DNA of 64,000 nucleotides, from contig NZ_CSTD01000001.1 of assembly GCF_001053185.1 (NCBI RefSeq), forward strand, positions 1,048,333-1,112,332, given 5' to 3'. Source of the stretch: Mycobacterium bohemicum DSM 44277 (GTDB taxonomy: Bacteria; Actinomycetota; Actinomycetes; Mycobacteriales; Mycobacteriaceae). Shown here in pieces: positions 1 to 9,166 of the stretch. Every line of letters begins with the position of its first letter. Position 1 is the first letter of the stretch. The position numbers and the translations under genes were made by a program. A model generated the notes under the pieces. That model was not told the DNA's origin. It saw only the letters and a program-made list of their open reading frames with translations, and made no database searches.

Positions 1-1089
1 GTGGTGCGCCAGCTGTCCGGAGGCGGCCAACCAGGCGCTGACACACCGACGCATCGCACCCGGGCCGGCGCGACGGGCAGCACTGCAGTGGTTTCCAACG
101 CACGATCGGCAACCGAGACTGACGATCCCTTCGCCCCGCGCGGCGCGACATATCCCGAATGGAACATGCGCGAGCGCCGCTACCGCCCGCAGTGGTGCAC
201 GGTGCACGAGATCGAGCCCCCGAATACCGGTGCGGCCGCGCACATCGCATGCGATATCGGGCTGCGTAAGCCGCTGGCACGCCTCGGGGTCGGGCTGCAA
301 CGGTCGCGCCGCCAGGCCCAAGGCGACGACATCGACATCGACGCGGCGGTGGAAGCCCAAGTGGAAACACGGGCCGAAGCGCCCTCGGCCGAGGAGGTCT
401 ACCTCGATACCCTGCGGCGCCGACGCGATCTGGGGGTGTTGGTTTTGCTCGACGTCTCTGGATCCACTGCCGAACCGGGAACGCACGGTCAGACCGTACA
501 TCAACAGCAGCGCACCACCGCAGCAGCGCTCACCGTGGCGCTGCACGACCTCGGTGACCGAGTCGCGTTGTATGCGTTCGCCTCTCAAGGTCGATCCATG
601 GTTGAGGTGACACCGGTGAAACGCTTCGACGATCACCTCGACACCCTCACCATGCAACGGCTGCAGGCCATCACTCCCGGCGCCTTCTCACGACTGGGCG
701 CCGCGATCCGTCACGGCGCAGCGGTGGTAGAAAAACACGCCGGCACGCCGCGCCGACTGCTCGTGGTGATCTCTGACGGCCTGGCCTACGACCACGGATA
801 CGAACGCGACTACGGTGCCGCCGACGCGCGCCGCGCGCTGGCCGAGGCTCGCCGCCGCGGCACTGGCTGTCTGTGTCTGACCATCGGCGCCAGCACCGAC
901 GTCGCGGCGCTGCGCCACGTCTTCGGCAGCACCGCCCACGCCACCGTTGCACGCCCCGAGGATCTCAAAGGTGTTGTCGGACCCCTGTTTCGGTCCGCGC
1001 TTCGCTCGGCAGAAGCGCGCCGCCGCCTGATTAATGCCACCCGCCCGGTTCAGCAGGTCACCTCAACAGAACGGACACGAAGCGCATGA
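1..1089 (+). CDS. VWA-domain protein, NorD/CobT-like (5' end cut by window)
   Basis: The reading frame is open from the first base, so the true start is probably upstream and only the C-terminal part is present. A von Willebrand A domain starts near residue 140 with a MIDAS motif (LLDVSGST, D-x-S-x-S type) and runs to about residue 325. Proteins of this kind (NorD, CbbO) work with a MoxR-type AAA+ ATPase to activate or insert metal into a partner enzyme. The next gene is such an ATPase and overlaps this one by 4 bp (ATGA), so the two are translationally coupled. The enzyme they serve is not in the window. The N-terminal 100 residues visible here are not recognisable as a domain. Confidence 0.75.
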   Translation: MVRQLSGGGQPGADTPTHRTRAGATGSTAVVSNARSATETDDPFAPRGATYPEWNMRERRYRPQWCTVHEIEPPNTGAAAHIACDIGLRKPLARLGVGLQRSRRQAQGDDIDIDAAVEAQVETRAEAPSAEEVYLDTLRRRRDLGVLVLLDVSGSTAEPGTHGQTVHQQQRTTAAALTVALHDLGDRVALYAFASQGRSMVEVTPVKRFDDHLDTLTMQRLQAITPGAFSRLGAAIRHGAAVVEKHAGTPRRLLVVISDGLAYDHGYERDYGAADARRALAEARRRGTGCLCLTIGASTDVAALRHVFGSTAHATVARPEDLKGVVGPLFRSALRSAEARRRLINATRPVQQVTSTERTRSA

Positions 1090-2042
1090 CGCGATCCACC
1101 GACCCCCGCCACCTGACCAACGTGTCCGCACCGCGAGACCCCGGCAACGACGGTGGGCGGCTGCACGTTGCCAGCACCGAGGGCGCAGTGGCCCCATCGG
1201 GCACCGCCGGCACCGCCGGCAACGGTGAATCGACCCGCGCCGACGTCGGCGACAGTGCTGCCCGTCCCTACTATGTCGCCGTCGGTGATGAAGAAGATGT
1301 GTTCAAAGCCGCCTACCTGCAAGGCCTTTCGATTCTGCTCAAAGGTCCGACCGGATGCGGCAAGACCCGCTTCGTCGAGGCCATGGCCCACGACCTGGGT
1401 CGGCCACTGATCACCGTCGCCTGCCACGACGACCTCACCACCGCCGACCTCGTCGGACGATTCCTCCTCGTCGGCGGAGACACTCAATGGGTCGACGGGC
1501 CGCTAACCCGCGCGGTGCGCGAAGGAGCCATCTGCTACCTCGACGAAGTCGTCGAGGCCCGCCAAGACACCACCGTCGTGCTGCACCCATTAGCCGATCA
1601 CCGCCGCCAGCTGCCCGTCGAACGGCTCGGCGTCACCCTGGCGGCGGCACCCGGGTTCGGCCTGGTGGTCTCCTACAATCCGGGCTACCAAAGCGTCCTC
1701 AAAGATCTCAAAGACTCCACGCGGCAACGCATGGTCGCCTTAGAGTTCGACTTCCCCAACGCCGACATCGAAGAAAAGATCGTCGCGACCGAAGCAGGAA
1801 TCAGCAGCGACCACGCCGCACAGCTTGTCCGGTTCGGTCAAGCGATCCGGCGCCTGGAAACCGGGGGGTTGCGCGAAGTGGCGTCCACGCGGGTGCTCAT
1901 CGCAGCGGGCCGCCTGATCGCCCAAGGCCTGCCCGCACCCAAAGCGGCACGCGCCGCGATCGCCGGACCCCTCAGCGACGATCCCGCCATCACCAACGGA
2001 CTCATCCAGATGATCGAGGTCTACCTCAACGAGGACGCCTAG
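1086..2042 (+). CDS. MoxR-family AAA+ ATPase, NorQ/CbbQ-like
   Basis: AAA+ ATPase of 318 residues. The Walker A motif GPTGCGKTRF lies near residue 84 and a Walker B-like CYLDEVVEA near residue 150. NorQ/CbbQ ATPases pair with a VWA protein and remodel a client enzyme (nitric oxide reductase, Rubisco and others), using ATP to drive metal insertion or activation. The start codon overlaps the stop of the VWA gene. The first 60 or so residues are low-complexity and precede the conserved core, so an internal start is possible. No reductase, Rubisco or gas-vesicle gene is visible, so the client is unknown. Confidence 0.8.
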   Translation: MTRSTDPRHLTNVSAPRDPGNDGGRLHVASTEGAVAPSGTAGTAGNGESTRADVGDSAARPYYVAVGDEEDVFKAAYLQGLSILLKGPTGCGKTRFVEAMAHDLGRPLITVACHDDLTTADLVGRFLLVGGDTQWVDGPLTRAVREGAICYLDEVVEARQDTTVVLHPLADHRRQLPVERLGVTLAAAPGFGLVVSYNPGYQSVLKDLKDSTRQRMVALEFDFPNADIEEKIVATEAGISSDHAAQLVRFGQAIRRLETGGLREVASTRVLIAAGRLIAQGLPAPKAARAAIAGPLSDDPAITNGLIQMIEVYLNEDA

Positions 2043-2202
2043 CACGGCCCGACGGCGCATAACGCGATGCAGCAGGCAGATAGCGAATACCGGTTGTGGC
2101 TTCCCACGACATCCGAGAATTCCGGCGTAATCACTGCGGACGCTCTGCGGACGGCGACGACGCTCGAACCTGTTGTTACGGCCAGAAATATGCTCTGACG
2201 TG

Positions 2203-2281
2203 TAGTGGCATGTACAGGATTCGAGCCTGTGAAGCTTTCGCGACGGATTTACAGTCCGCTAGATCCGAAAACTGTGCCGCC
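2203..2281 (-). tRNA. tRNA-Tyr(GTA)-like sequence, probably degenerate
   Basis: On the minus strand there is a good anticodon arm (GCGGA, loop CTGTAAA, TCCGT; anticodon GTA), a short variable arm (GCGAAAGC) as in class II tRNA-Tyr, and a T arm ACAGG-CTCGAAT-CCTGT. The acceptor stem pairs only with mismatches, three extra bases lie between T arm and acceptor, and no normal D arm can be drawn. This looks like a tRNA-Tyr remnant or a phage-type tRNA rather than a working gene. It overlaps the last codons of the broken DUF4365 gene. Confidence 0.4.
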
Positions 2282-4047
2282 CTTCAACCCGGCGCCTAAC
2301 GCGGCTCCCTAAGCCAAATTCAGAAAGCACAGGTATGAGCTCTGTAAGCATGCGGAGGACATAAATCGGAACGAGGAACGTCGACTTCAGTCGCTGAGTA
2401 ATGATCGGTGGATCTTCCAATACGCGAAGAGCCCACTCCGCTTGCCGATCTACGTCAGCTACGTCGAGTACATCGGCAGCCGCACTGATTAATTCGATGT
2501 CAGCAAGAAGACCGGTTCTGATTGAAATGTCGATGTCGATGCCGCTGGCGGCGTCTTTGACTGCAATCGCCGGTCCAACTCGCAGCACGTGTCGAACCGC
2601 AAGCTTGACACCGTCGTCATCGCCGGCAATGCGCATCGCGGTTAGGGCTGACACCACATGAGCTGTGCTGCGGTGCCCAGTGACCAGCACTCGCCTCGCC
2701 AATTGTGCATATGCACTTCGCCATGCAAAGTGGTCACCAGTCAATCCGGCAATCGACGAGGCGGCGCGCAGATGTAGCCAGGTCTGGTCCGACGCCCCGA
2801 TCGTGATAGTGGTGTCTTGGGCCCACTCCCGGAAGTCCTCATTGGCCTGGTGCTGTAGACCCGCTGCGACCTCTTCGGTACGCCACCACGCCGCAAGGGT
2901 GTCTCGACCTGCAACAACATCTGCGATGCCGTGCGGCTTCGACCAACTGGTCGCGATAATCAGACCCGCCGATGAACCGACCAGCGCTCCGGCTGTTGGG
3001 TCGGTTCGCGCCATCGGCCGAAGGCTCTGAATCTCGATAGCGAGATATTGTGCAGCTTCAAGATCGCCAAGCTCGCTTAGGCACCGGGCCTTATGCATCA
3101 GCAGCCAGTTGTGGTCAACGGGCCCGCAGTCATCCGCCTCAATTAGCCGTGCCACAATTTCTAAGCCGTCGGCGGGCGGCCTCGCTCCACCAGTACCGCT
3201 GCGGCTGTAGCCGCAGCAGCCGCCCGCTCGAACGGCTCGATGTCGTCGGCTTGAACTAGGGCCGTGACCGCACTGACATCACGGTTTTCCACGAAAACGT
3301 CGTACGCGGCGGCGTAGAAGCGCCACCATCAGTTATCGGAATCTCGGCACTCGTCGAGAGGAGGCGTTTTCGCGTCCTGCCAGGGGAAGGGGGACGGCTG
3401 CAATCCGCCCAGCCGCATCTCAATGATGAGGGCGATGGCCTCTTCCGGCTCGTACTGCTCTACCAACAAGTTTGGGTGTGGTGCGATAAGTCGCGGCGTC
3501 AACAACGCGTAACGAAGACGATCGCCTCGAAGAATGGCCCGTCGATTCCAGCTGCTGCCTTCCCAACCCGGGTGTCCGAGATCTCCCGTCGCAACCTCAA
3601 GCAATTGGTCGACGTGATCTTGATCCACTGTTGAATCACGTGGCACTAAGATCTTTGCATTTTTGCCCGTATCAACAACCTTGTCAGCGGTCACGCGCAC
3701 CCAGTACGAATCCCTGTGTCGGGATCGTGCAGTACCAGAATGTGCGGCACCCGGTGCTTCGCCCAGGATTCGAAGTGGTCCTTGGTGTCGGGATGCCACC
3801 AGCCAACGATCGCGCCTTGATCGTCCCGCTCGGGTGAAGCAAACCACGACGACCCGCTCTTCACCTGTGCGCCGACGAGCGCACCAAGGTCGAATAGTCG
3901 AGCATCCCGCGCTATTAGCCACAAGTCTGTTCCGCTGAAGTCCTGTTCTTGCGGATTCTCCGCAACCCCCCAGTTCAGCGCCATGAACTGACCGCCTACG
4001 GCTTGCTGGCCTTGAGAGCCCGTTAGGCCAGTTCGGGTTGCCCTCAT
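2259..4047 (-). pseudogene. DUF4365-domain (PD-(D/E)xK-like) protein, broken by two frameshifts and a stop
   Basis: Read from ATG at 4047, the N-terminal part has the DUF4365 look: SQGQQAVGGQFMALNWGV, then GTDLWLI and GAQVKSG, which match the D...(E/Q)xK core of Mrr-like nuclease folds. The frame breaks near 3712: a single extra G in a GGG run would join HDPDTG to DSYWVRVT. An in-frame TGA follows DSDN at 3331-3329. The frame shifts again near 3175 before DGLEIVARLIEADDC and then runs about 300 residues, helical and repeat-like, to 2259. Intact it would be roughly 590 residues. Proteins of this build occur near defence genes, but a defence role here is inference. The lesions could be real decay or sequencing indels; the internal stop is not explained by a homopolymer error. 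Confidence 0.7.
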
Positions 4048-4283
4048 CCAGCCCACCCCTATCGCCCTGCCAACCAAAGAATCTGTCGCCCGAGCGACCA
4101 ACCTAGTGCGACGTTTGGCCCCGGATACTGAGTGACACGCGTCGGTCTTGTATGCGCCCCGCCTCGGGCCCAGCAACGCGCGGGCAAACGCATTCCGCGA
4201 GCAATCAAGGGCTGGTTTGGGTCAGATGTTTGGGTCACAACATCCAAATATGGGATTTCAGAAGCGAGAAATACCCTTTGACC

Positions 4284-4326
4284 TGTGTCGGGCTGACAGG
4301 ATTTGAACCTGCGACCACTTGACCCC
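4284..4326. repeat. Left attachment site (attL), 3'-half copy of tRNA-Pro
   Basis: 43 bp identical to 17248-17290, covering the T arm, acceptor and part of the anticodon arm of tRNA-Pro(GGG). The match stops exactly where the IS21-family element begins. With the IS and one copy of its target duplication removed, the match extends three more bases (CAG at 6557-6559), giving a 46-bp core that ends in the anticodon loop, a usual crossover point for tyrosine integrases. Confidence 0.9.
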
Positions 4327-4420
4327 TGTCGGCGTCGCCTGAAAACTAACCCCGTGTCGACGCCCGAATTTTGACCCCCTTCGTCTGAGTCTCGGCTTAC
4401 GAGCCGAGAGGAGAAGGGAG

Positions 4421-5680
4421 TTGTTGTCAGTGGAGGATTGGGCTGAGATCCGCAGGTTGCATCGAGCGGAGGGGTTGCCGATCAAGTTGATCGCCAGGAC
4501 GTTGGGGATCTCGAGGAACACGGTGCGGGCGGCGTTGGCTTCCGACGGGCCGCCGAAGTATGAGCGTAAACCGGCCGGTTCGGCGGTGGATGCGTTCGAG
4601 GACGCGATCCGTGCCCAGCTCACACAGGTGCCGACGATGGCGGCCTCGGTGATCGCCGAGCGGGTCGGCTGGTCGCGTGGGATGACGGTGTTCAATGAGC
4701 GGGTCCGGGAGTTGCGGCCGGCGTATTTACCGCCGGATCCGGCCGGGCGCACTACCTATGACGCCGGGGATGTGGCGCAGTGCGACTTGTGGTTCCCACC
4801 GACCACGATCCCGGTCGGCTACGGCCAGACCCGCTTACCGATGCAGTTACCGGTGCTGACGATGGTGTTGGGGTATTCACGGTGGCTCTCGGCGATCCTG
4901 CTGCCGTCACGGCGTGCTGAGGATCTGTTCGCCGGGTGGTGGCAGCTGATCGCCGCGTTGGGTGCGGTGCCGCGCACGCTGGTCTGGGACGGTGAGGGTG
5001 CGATCGGGCGGTGGCGGTCGGGTCGGACCGAACTGACCAGAGATTGTCAGGCGTTTCGCGGTGTGTTGGGCACCAAGGTGGTGGTGCTCAAACCGGCCGA
5101 ACCGGAACACAAGGGCATCATCGAGCGGGCTCATGACTATTTCGAGCGGTCGTTTCTGCCGGGGCGAACCTTCAGTGGTCCTGGGGATTTCAATTACCAG
5201 TTCGGCAAGTGGTTGCAGATCGTCAATGCTCGGCGGCGCCGGGTGTTGGGGTGTGCCCCGACGGATCGGATCGGCGCGGACCGCCAGGCGATGCTGGCGC
5301 TGCCGCCGGTGTCTCCGCAGGTGGGTTGGCGCAACTCCATGCGCCTGGCGCGGGATCACTACATCCGGTTGGACTCCAATGACTACTCGGTGCACCCGGG
5401 AGTGATCGGGCGGCGCATCGAAGTCACCGCGGATCTGGATCGGGTGCAGGTGTTCTGTTACGGCAAGACGGTCGCCGATCACGAGCGGGTGTGGGCCTGG
5501 CATCAAACCATCACTGATCCAGAACATCGTGAGGCGGCGAACATGCTGCGCCACAATAGAATCAGTGCGCTGCGGCCGGTGCGTGAGCATGACGACCAGC
5601 CGACCGTCGAGCAGCGCTGCCTCAGTGATTACGACGCCGCGTTGGGCATCGACCTCGGGGAAGGCGGGTTGGTGTCATGA
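4421..5680 (+). CDS. istA: IS21-family transposase IstA
   Basis: Full-length DDE transposase of 419 residues. An N-terminal helix-turn-helix (LPIKLIARTLGISRNTVRAA) is followed by the rve catalytic core: the first Asp in GDVAQCDLWF, the second in TLVWDGEGAIG, and the Glu in EHKGIIERAHDYFERSF. A C-terminal Mu-type beta-barrel region follows. The start is a TTG at 4421 behind GAGAAGGGAG; the GTG at 4430 is an alternative. The last codons overlap istB (ATGA), as is normal for this family. Confidence 0.95.
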   Translation: MLSVEDWAEIRRLHRAEGLPIKLIARTLGISRNTVRAALASDGPPKYERKPAGSAVDAFEDAIRAQLTQVPTMAASVIAERVGWSRGMTVFNERVRELRPAYLPPDPAGRTTYDAGDVAQCDLWFPPTTIPVGYGQTRLPMQLPVLTMVLGYSRWLSAILLPSRRAEDLFAGWWQLIAALGAVPRTLVWDGEGAIGRWRSGRTELTRDCQAFRGVLGTKVVVLKPAEPEHKGIIERAHDYFERSFLPGRTFSGPGDFNYQFGKWLQIVNARRRRVLGCAPTDRIGADRQAMLALPPVSPQVGWRNSMRLARDHYIRLDSNDYSVHPGVIGRRIEVTADLDRVQVFCYGKTVADHERVWAWHQTITDPEHREAANMLRHNRISALRPVREHDDQPTVEQRCLSDYDAALGIDLGEGGLVS

Positions 5681-6492
5681 CCACCAAAACCACGGCCCAG
5701 AGCGCTACGGTGTCGGCGAGCAATCGGGATCTGACCGCCGAGATCACCTTCCTCGCCCGCGCGCTGAAAGCACCGACGATGCGCGATGCGGTGGCCCGGC
5801 TGGCTGAGCGGGCCCGCGCTGAGTCCTGGACCCATGAGGAGTTCCTCGTGGCGTGTCTGCAGCGCGAAGTCTCGGCCCGGGAGTCCCATGGCGGGGACGG
5901 CCGTATCCGGGCCGCCCGGTTTCCTTCACGAAAGTCATTGGAAGAATTCGATTTCGACCACGCCCGTGGCCTCAAACGCGACACGATTGCCCACCTAGGG
6001 ACGCTGGACTTCGTGGCTGCCAAAGACAACGTCGTCTTCCTCGGCCCGCCAGGCACCGGCAAGACGCATCTGGCCATCGGTATCGCGATCCGGGCGTGCC
6101 AGGCCGGGCACCGGGTGCTATTCGCCACCGCCTCCGAATGGGTAGCCCGGCTCGCTGAGGCCCACCACGGCGGCAGGCTGCAACAAGAACTCATTCGACT
6201 CGGCCGCTACCCACTGATCGTCGTCGACGAGGTCGGCTACATCCCGTTCGAACCCGAGGCCGCCAACCTGTTCTTCCAGTTGGTGTCCTCCCGCTACGAA
6301 CGCGCCAGCCTCATCGTCACCTCCAACAAGCCGTTCGGCCGCTGGGGTGAAGTGTTCGGCGACGACGTCGTAGCCGCCGCCATGATCGACCGCCTCGTGC
6401 ATCACGCTGAAGTGATCGCCCTCAAGGGCGATTCCTACCGCATCAAAGATCGCGACCTCGGGAGAGTCCCGGGATCGACGACCGAAGAATGA
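5677..6492 (+). CDS. istB: IS21-family ATP-binding helper IstB
   Basis: DnaC/IstB-type AAA+ ATPase of 271 residues with Walker A GPPGTGKTHLA near residue 124 and Walker B LIVVDEVGYIPF near residue 180. IstB assembles on target DNA and directs the IstA transposase. It starts on the ATG that overlaps the istA stop and ends 6 bp before the right inverted repeat. It appears intact, so the element may still be active. Confidence 0.95.
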   Translation: MTTKTTAQSATVSASNRDLTAEITFLARALKAPTMRDAVARLAERARAESWTHEEFLVACLQREVSARESHGGDGRIRAARFPSRKSLEEFDFDHARGLKRDTIAHLGTLDFVAAKDNVVFLGPPGTGKTHLAIGIAIRACQAGHRVLFATASEWVARLAEAHHGGRLQQELIRLGRYPLIVVDEVGYIPFEPEAANLFFQLVSSRYERASLIVTSNKPFGRWGEVFGDDVVAAAMIDRLVHHAEVIALKGDSYRIKDRDLGRVPGSTTEE

Positions 6493-6551
6493 CACCAAGG
6501 GGGTCAATTTTCAACCGTCGAAAAGGGGTCAATTTTCGGCCGCCGTTGACA

Positions 6552-7159
6552 ACCCCCAGGGAAGAGGACAGTGTGAACTAGCGTTCTACTGCGTCTAATA
6601 CGTCCAGGTCAGGGACGTCTGCGCGTCCGGTCCGTGTCGCCCTGTCCCCCCTGTTCGTGCCTGTCTTGGCAAGTTCTTGGCACGCTGCCGAATGGGTGTG
6701 CGATCTGGTCACTCTGGCGTACCTGCTCTGCCTGCCGCAGCTGATGTCTCTCACTGTCTCTCACAACCGATGTGAATCACCCTGGTTCTGATGGAGGCTT
6801 TGAGCCGTCCCGGGGTATCCGGACCGCCCTCTAGCTGCGCGACTGCAGATCCCGGATGACTGGACGAAGTCTCTAAAGCAAGCTCAGCGGAATGCCCACG
6901 ATGAGGTGCTGGTGATCGCCAACAAGCACGTTGCCTATCGCGTCGGTGATCATGAATGAATGGGGGGTGTCCGCACTTCTCGCGCCACCGCCGGGGCCCC
7001 GCGAAGTGGTGGCAACAGATACCCGAAACTTGCGATTGTTACTGCCGGCTTAATGCACCCTCATTGATTGCCGGTGCCCTTGCGGCCGCGTCCTGCGCAT
7101 CTGCGTCGTGAGCCGTCGAGTCCTCAACATAGACCGGCGCAGTGCGAGGCGGCCGGTTG
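6552..7159. other. Island left arm, no intact gene
   Basis: Between the IS end and the TetR fragment. It begins with the second copy of the 5-bp target duplication and the last three bases of the att core. At 6848-6961 one frame on the plus strand (QIPDDWTKSLKQAQRNAHDE... ending VAYRVGDHE, stop) looks protein-like but has no start; it may be the tail of a lost gene. The 16-bp motif at 6667-6682 recurs near the right att site. Nothing else is recognised. Confidence 0.4.
6667..6682 (+). repeat. 16-bp direct repeat, candidate integrase arm site (left)
   Basis: TGGCAAGTTCTTGGCA, identical to 17160-17175 and in the same orientation. Each copy lies about 75-110 bp inside an att core once the IS21 insertion is ignored, and contains the half-repeat TTGGCA/TGGCA twice. 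Tyrosine integrases bind arm sites placed like this; the assignment is inference. Confidence 0.4.
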
Positions 7160-7366
7160 TCAGCGCGGCGCGTCCTGAATCTCGCTCGGTGTGATGCCGG
7201 CGAGAGTGGTGATCAGGTGAGTGACGAGGTCTTCCTCCGGCGGCCACGGGAACGTCGGCCGGGTCGGCCTGAGCAGCGCGTAGCCGTGCATGGCGACCAG
7301 AATCGCGCTCGCATCCTTTGCGGCCCGACCAAGAGTCGAGAGCTTCAGCGACGTTCTGGTCTGCCC
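7160..7366 (-). pseudogene. TetR-family regulator, C-terminal fragment
   Basis: About 68 residues in one minus-strand frame, including GRAAKDASAILVAMHGYALL, RPTRPTFPWPPEEDLVTHLI and TTLAGITPSEIQDAPR before the TGA at 7162-7160. This is the usual ligand-domain end of TetR regulators. No DNA-binding N-terminal part is found upstream; a stop precedes the fragment near 7372. It lies just downstream of the hydrolase on the same strand and may once have regulated it. Confidence 0.5.
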
Positions 7367-7423
7367 TCATGGCTCGCCGTATAGCGGTGGTAGCCGCGCC
7401 ATCTGATGGGCACGCGCAGCCAG

Positions 7424-8212
7424 TCAGGCCGCGGTCGTAAATACCGGATTCCTGGCGATCCAGTCGTCAATCTGGCTCATGGCGACGGGTAGTGCCGACC
7501 CTGAAAACACCATATGGTCGGACTGGGGAATCTGCACTGAGGTGCTGTGTTGATACCGGGCTGCGGTCTGGCGCACAACCCCGGCTGGCACGATGCGGTC
7601 GCACTCGGCGCCCATCACCAGCACCGGGGTCGTGACCGCCGTGAAGTCGACGACGGTGGCCTTGGAAAGCATCGTCACGGCAACGGCCATCTCGCACATT
7701 GCGCGCCCAGATTCGCAGACCACGCCGTCATATATCTCACGCGCGATGTCCTCGGTCTGGGTGTTGGCGATCCATCGTCGAAATTGTTCGAACGTTGCGG
7801 GATACACCGGCTTGGCCCAGGGGCGTAGCCGTAAGAAGGCCGGCAGGGACATGCGCATGTTTGTGGGGGTCGTGCCGAAGATGCCCGCCGCGGAGCCGGG
7901 ACATGCTGCGACCAAGCCAGCGTGGCGCGTGCGCGCGGCGACTAGCTGGGCCAGCAGCCCGCCCATCGAGTGACCTACGAGAAGCGGTGTCGAATCCAGC
8001 GAATTCACGAATCTCGCTAGGTCGTCGGTGTAGTCGCGAAGGCTCAGTGACGCGATCTTCACCGCGCCCTCATGCAAGGGCAGTTCGTGATGGCGCAGTG
8101 TGGGAGTGTGCGCGGTGTAGCCACGCTCTTCGAAGGCGGCGCGGGCCGGAGCCAACTGCTCCCCACGACTCCACGCGCCATGGATGAGAATGACGTGCTT
8201 TGTGTTGGACAC
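7424..8212 (-). CDS. Alpha/beta-hydrolase
   Basis: 262 residues with the full fold of a small soluble esterase/lipase-like hydrolase: N-terminal HGAWSRG oxyanion region, nucleophile elbow GHSMGG near residue 82, acid Asp in MGAECDRI and catalytic His in IPQSDHMVF. No signal peptide. The closest flavour is the salicylate-esterase/pheophytinase-like group of AB-hydrolase_6, but the substrate cannot be named. It is cargo of the island and the only clearly enzymatic gene in it. A TetR fragment lies 58 bp downstream. Confidence 0.85.
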   Translation of the reverse strand: MSNTKHVILIHGAWSRGEQLAPARAAFEERGYTAHTPTLRHHELPLHEGAVKIASLSLRDYTDDLARFVNSLDSTPLLVGHSMGGLLAQLVAARTRHAGLVAACPGSAAGIFGTTPTNMRMSLPAFLRLRPWAKPVYPATFEQFRRWIANTQTEDIAREIYDGVVCESGRAMCEMAVAVTMLSKATVVDFTAVTTPVLVMGAECDRIVPAGVVRQTAARYQHSTSVQIPQSDHMVFSGSALPVAMSQIDDWIARNPVFTTAA

Positions 8213-8639
8213 GATAGAACCCCTGGTCAGTCTCTTTGGTCGCGAGCCACGGCGCCACTACGGAGAGAGTATTTCAGCAGGCAAGCCGGAAGATCTGATC
8301 TTTGAGAAACTGTGACGACGAGCGGAATTCGGCGTGCGCGAAATCCTGGGTCATCCCCCGACTGGCCAACGCACGGGGACTCCGTAGAGATTCTTCATCA
8401 GAGCAGTCGGCAGTCGGTTGGACCGCGCGCACCGCCTCGACGACCTCTGCCCCACGCGACAATCGGCGTCTCAAGCGAATTATGTTGCATCAAACGCAAC
8501 ATGCGCCGCCCCGATACGTTCCCCACGAACAAGATGAAAGATGACGGTGCTATGGGAAAGCTCGGACACCGCGCCTGTCGTGCGCTAGGACTCGAATACC
8601 GCTAAACCGACTGCACCAGAGGTCATTTCAGGACTTCGC
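8213..8639. other. Gene-poor stretch upstream of the hydrolase
   Basis: No convincing coding region. It contains the inverted repeat ATGTTGC (8482-8488) / GCAACAT (8496-8502), spacing 7, a possible operator. It probably includes the hydrolase promoter, but no clear -35/-10 pair could be chosen. Confidence 0.35.
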
Positions 8640-8880
8640 TTATCGCCCGTCCAGGCGCGTGAGCGACAGTTGATCCCCAACGGTGGCGTGTAGAGTGTTT
8701 CCGCTCGTTCTGCGGCAACAGTGAGAACGGTGCATCCGTCCGCACCGGCAATGCGCTACTCCGACAAGCACCTGGTGTGCGCCGGGCTCCGCACCACATT
8801 CGGGGCAGTGTGAAGGGCCGGGCTCCTCGCCCCCGCGCCGAGGTCTGCCGAAGCCCCAATCTTTGCGATCGTAGCGGGGA
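8640..8880 (-). CDS. Possible small zinc-ribbon protein
   Basis: One minus-strand frame reads ...DRKDWGFGRPRRGG, then HCPECGAEPG, VAHCRCGRMHRSHCC and TLHATVGDQLSLTRLDGR, stop. The CxxC and CxC...HxxxCC spacing suggests a zinc ribbon of the kind carried by actinobacterial integrated elements. No start codon with a ribosome site is clear; the frame stays open well upstream. It may be a fragment. Function unknown. Confidence 0.3.
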
Positions 8881-9166
8881 GTTGAAGTTGAAGCGCCTGC
8901 GGCGCTACTGGATAGCTTGGGCCTTGGGGCCCAAGCCCATGTTTGTTTGCCTTCCTGGCTTTCGATTATTGCCGGCGGTCCGCTTCGCGCGAAGGCCACG
9001 GCCTCCGCTTCGCTCCGGGCACAAGGCTCGCACAGTTGGCCCGACACGCTCGCTTCGCTCGCGGCGGGCAACTGTGCGCCCGGACCTTGCACTTCGCGTC
9101 CCTACGCCGGCCCAAATCTCAATTGCCAGAAGGCAAACAGAACAGGCGGCCACGCGGACGCCTGAC
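8881..9166. other. Hairpin-rich non-coding stretch
   Basis: Several short palindromes, the best being a 9-bp stem with a 4-base loop at 8915-8936 (GCTTGGGCC / GGCCCAAGC), plus repeated CGCTTCGC-type words. It lies just past the 3' end of the leftward gene at 9167 and may stop its transcription. No gene is recognised. Confidence 0.4.

Larger units (their letters stand above)
4327..6551 (+). mobile_element. Complete IS21-family insertion sequence
   Basis: Ends are imperfect inverted repeats of about 53 bp (4327-4379 against 6499-6551, about 39 of 53 matching), each with internal GGGGTCAATTTTC-type repeats as in IS21 relatives. The outer ends are TGTC...GACA-like. The flanking ACCCC at 4322-4326 and 6552-6556 is a 5-bp target duplication. 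Both genes, istA and istB, are open and overlap. It has inserted into the left att site of the surrounding island, so it arrived after that island. Confidence 0.93.

Noticed and set aside
8915..9120. Repeated CGCTTCGC words and hairpins considered as a CRISPR array
   Set aside because: No regular repeat-spacer period and no cas gene in the window.
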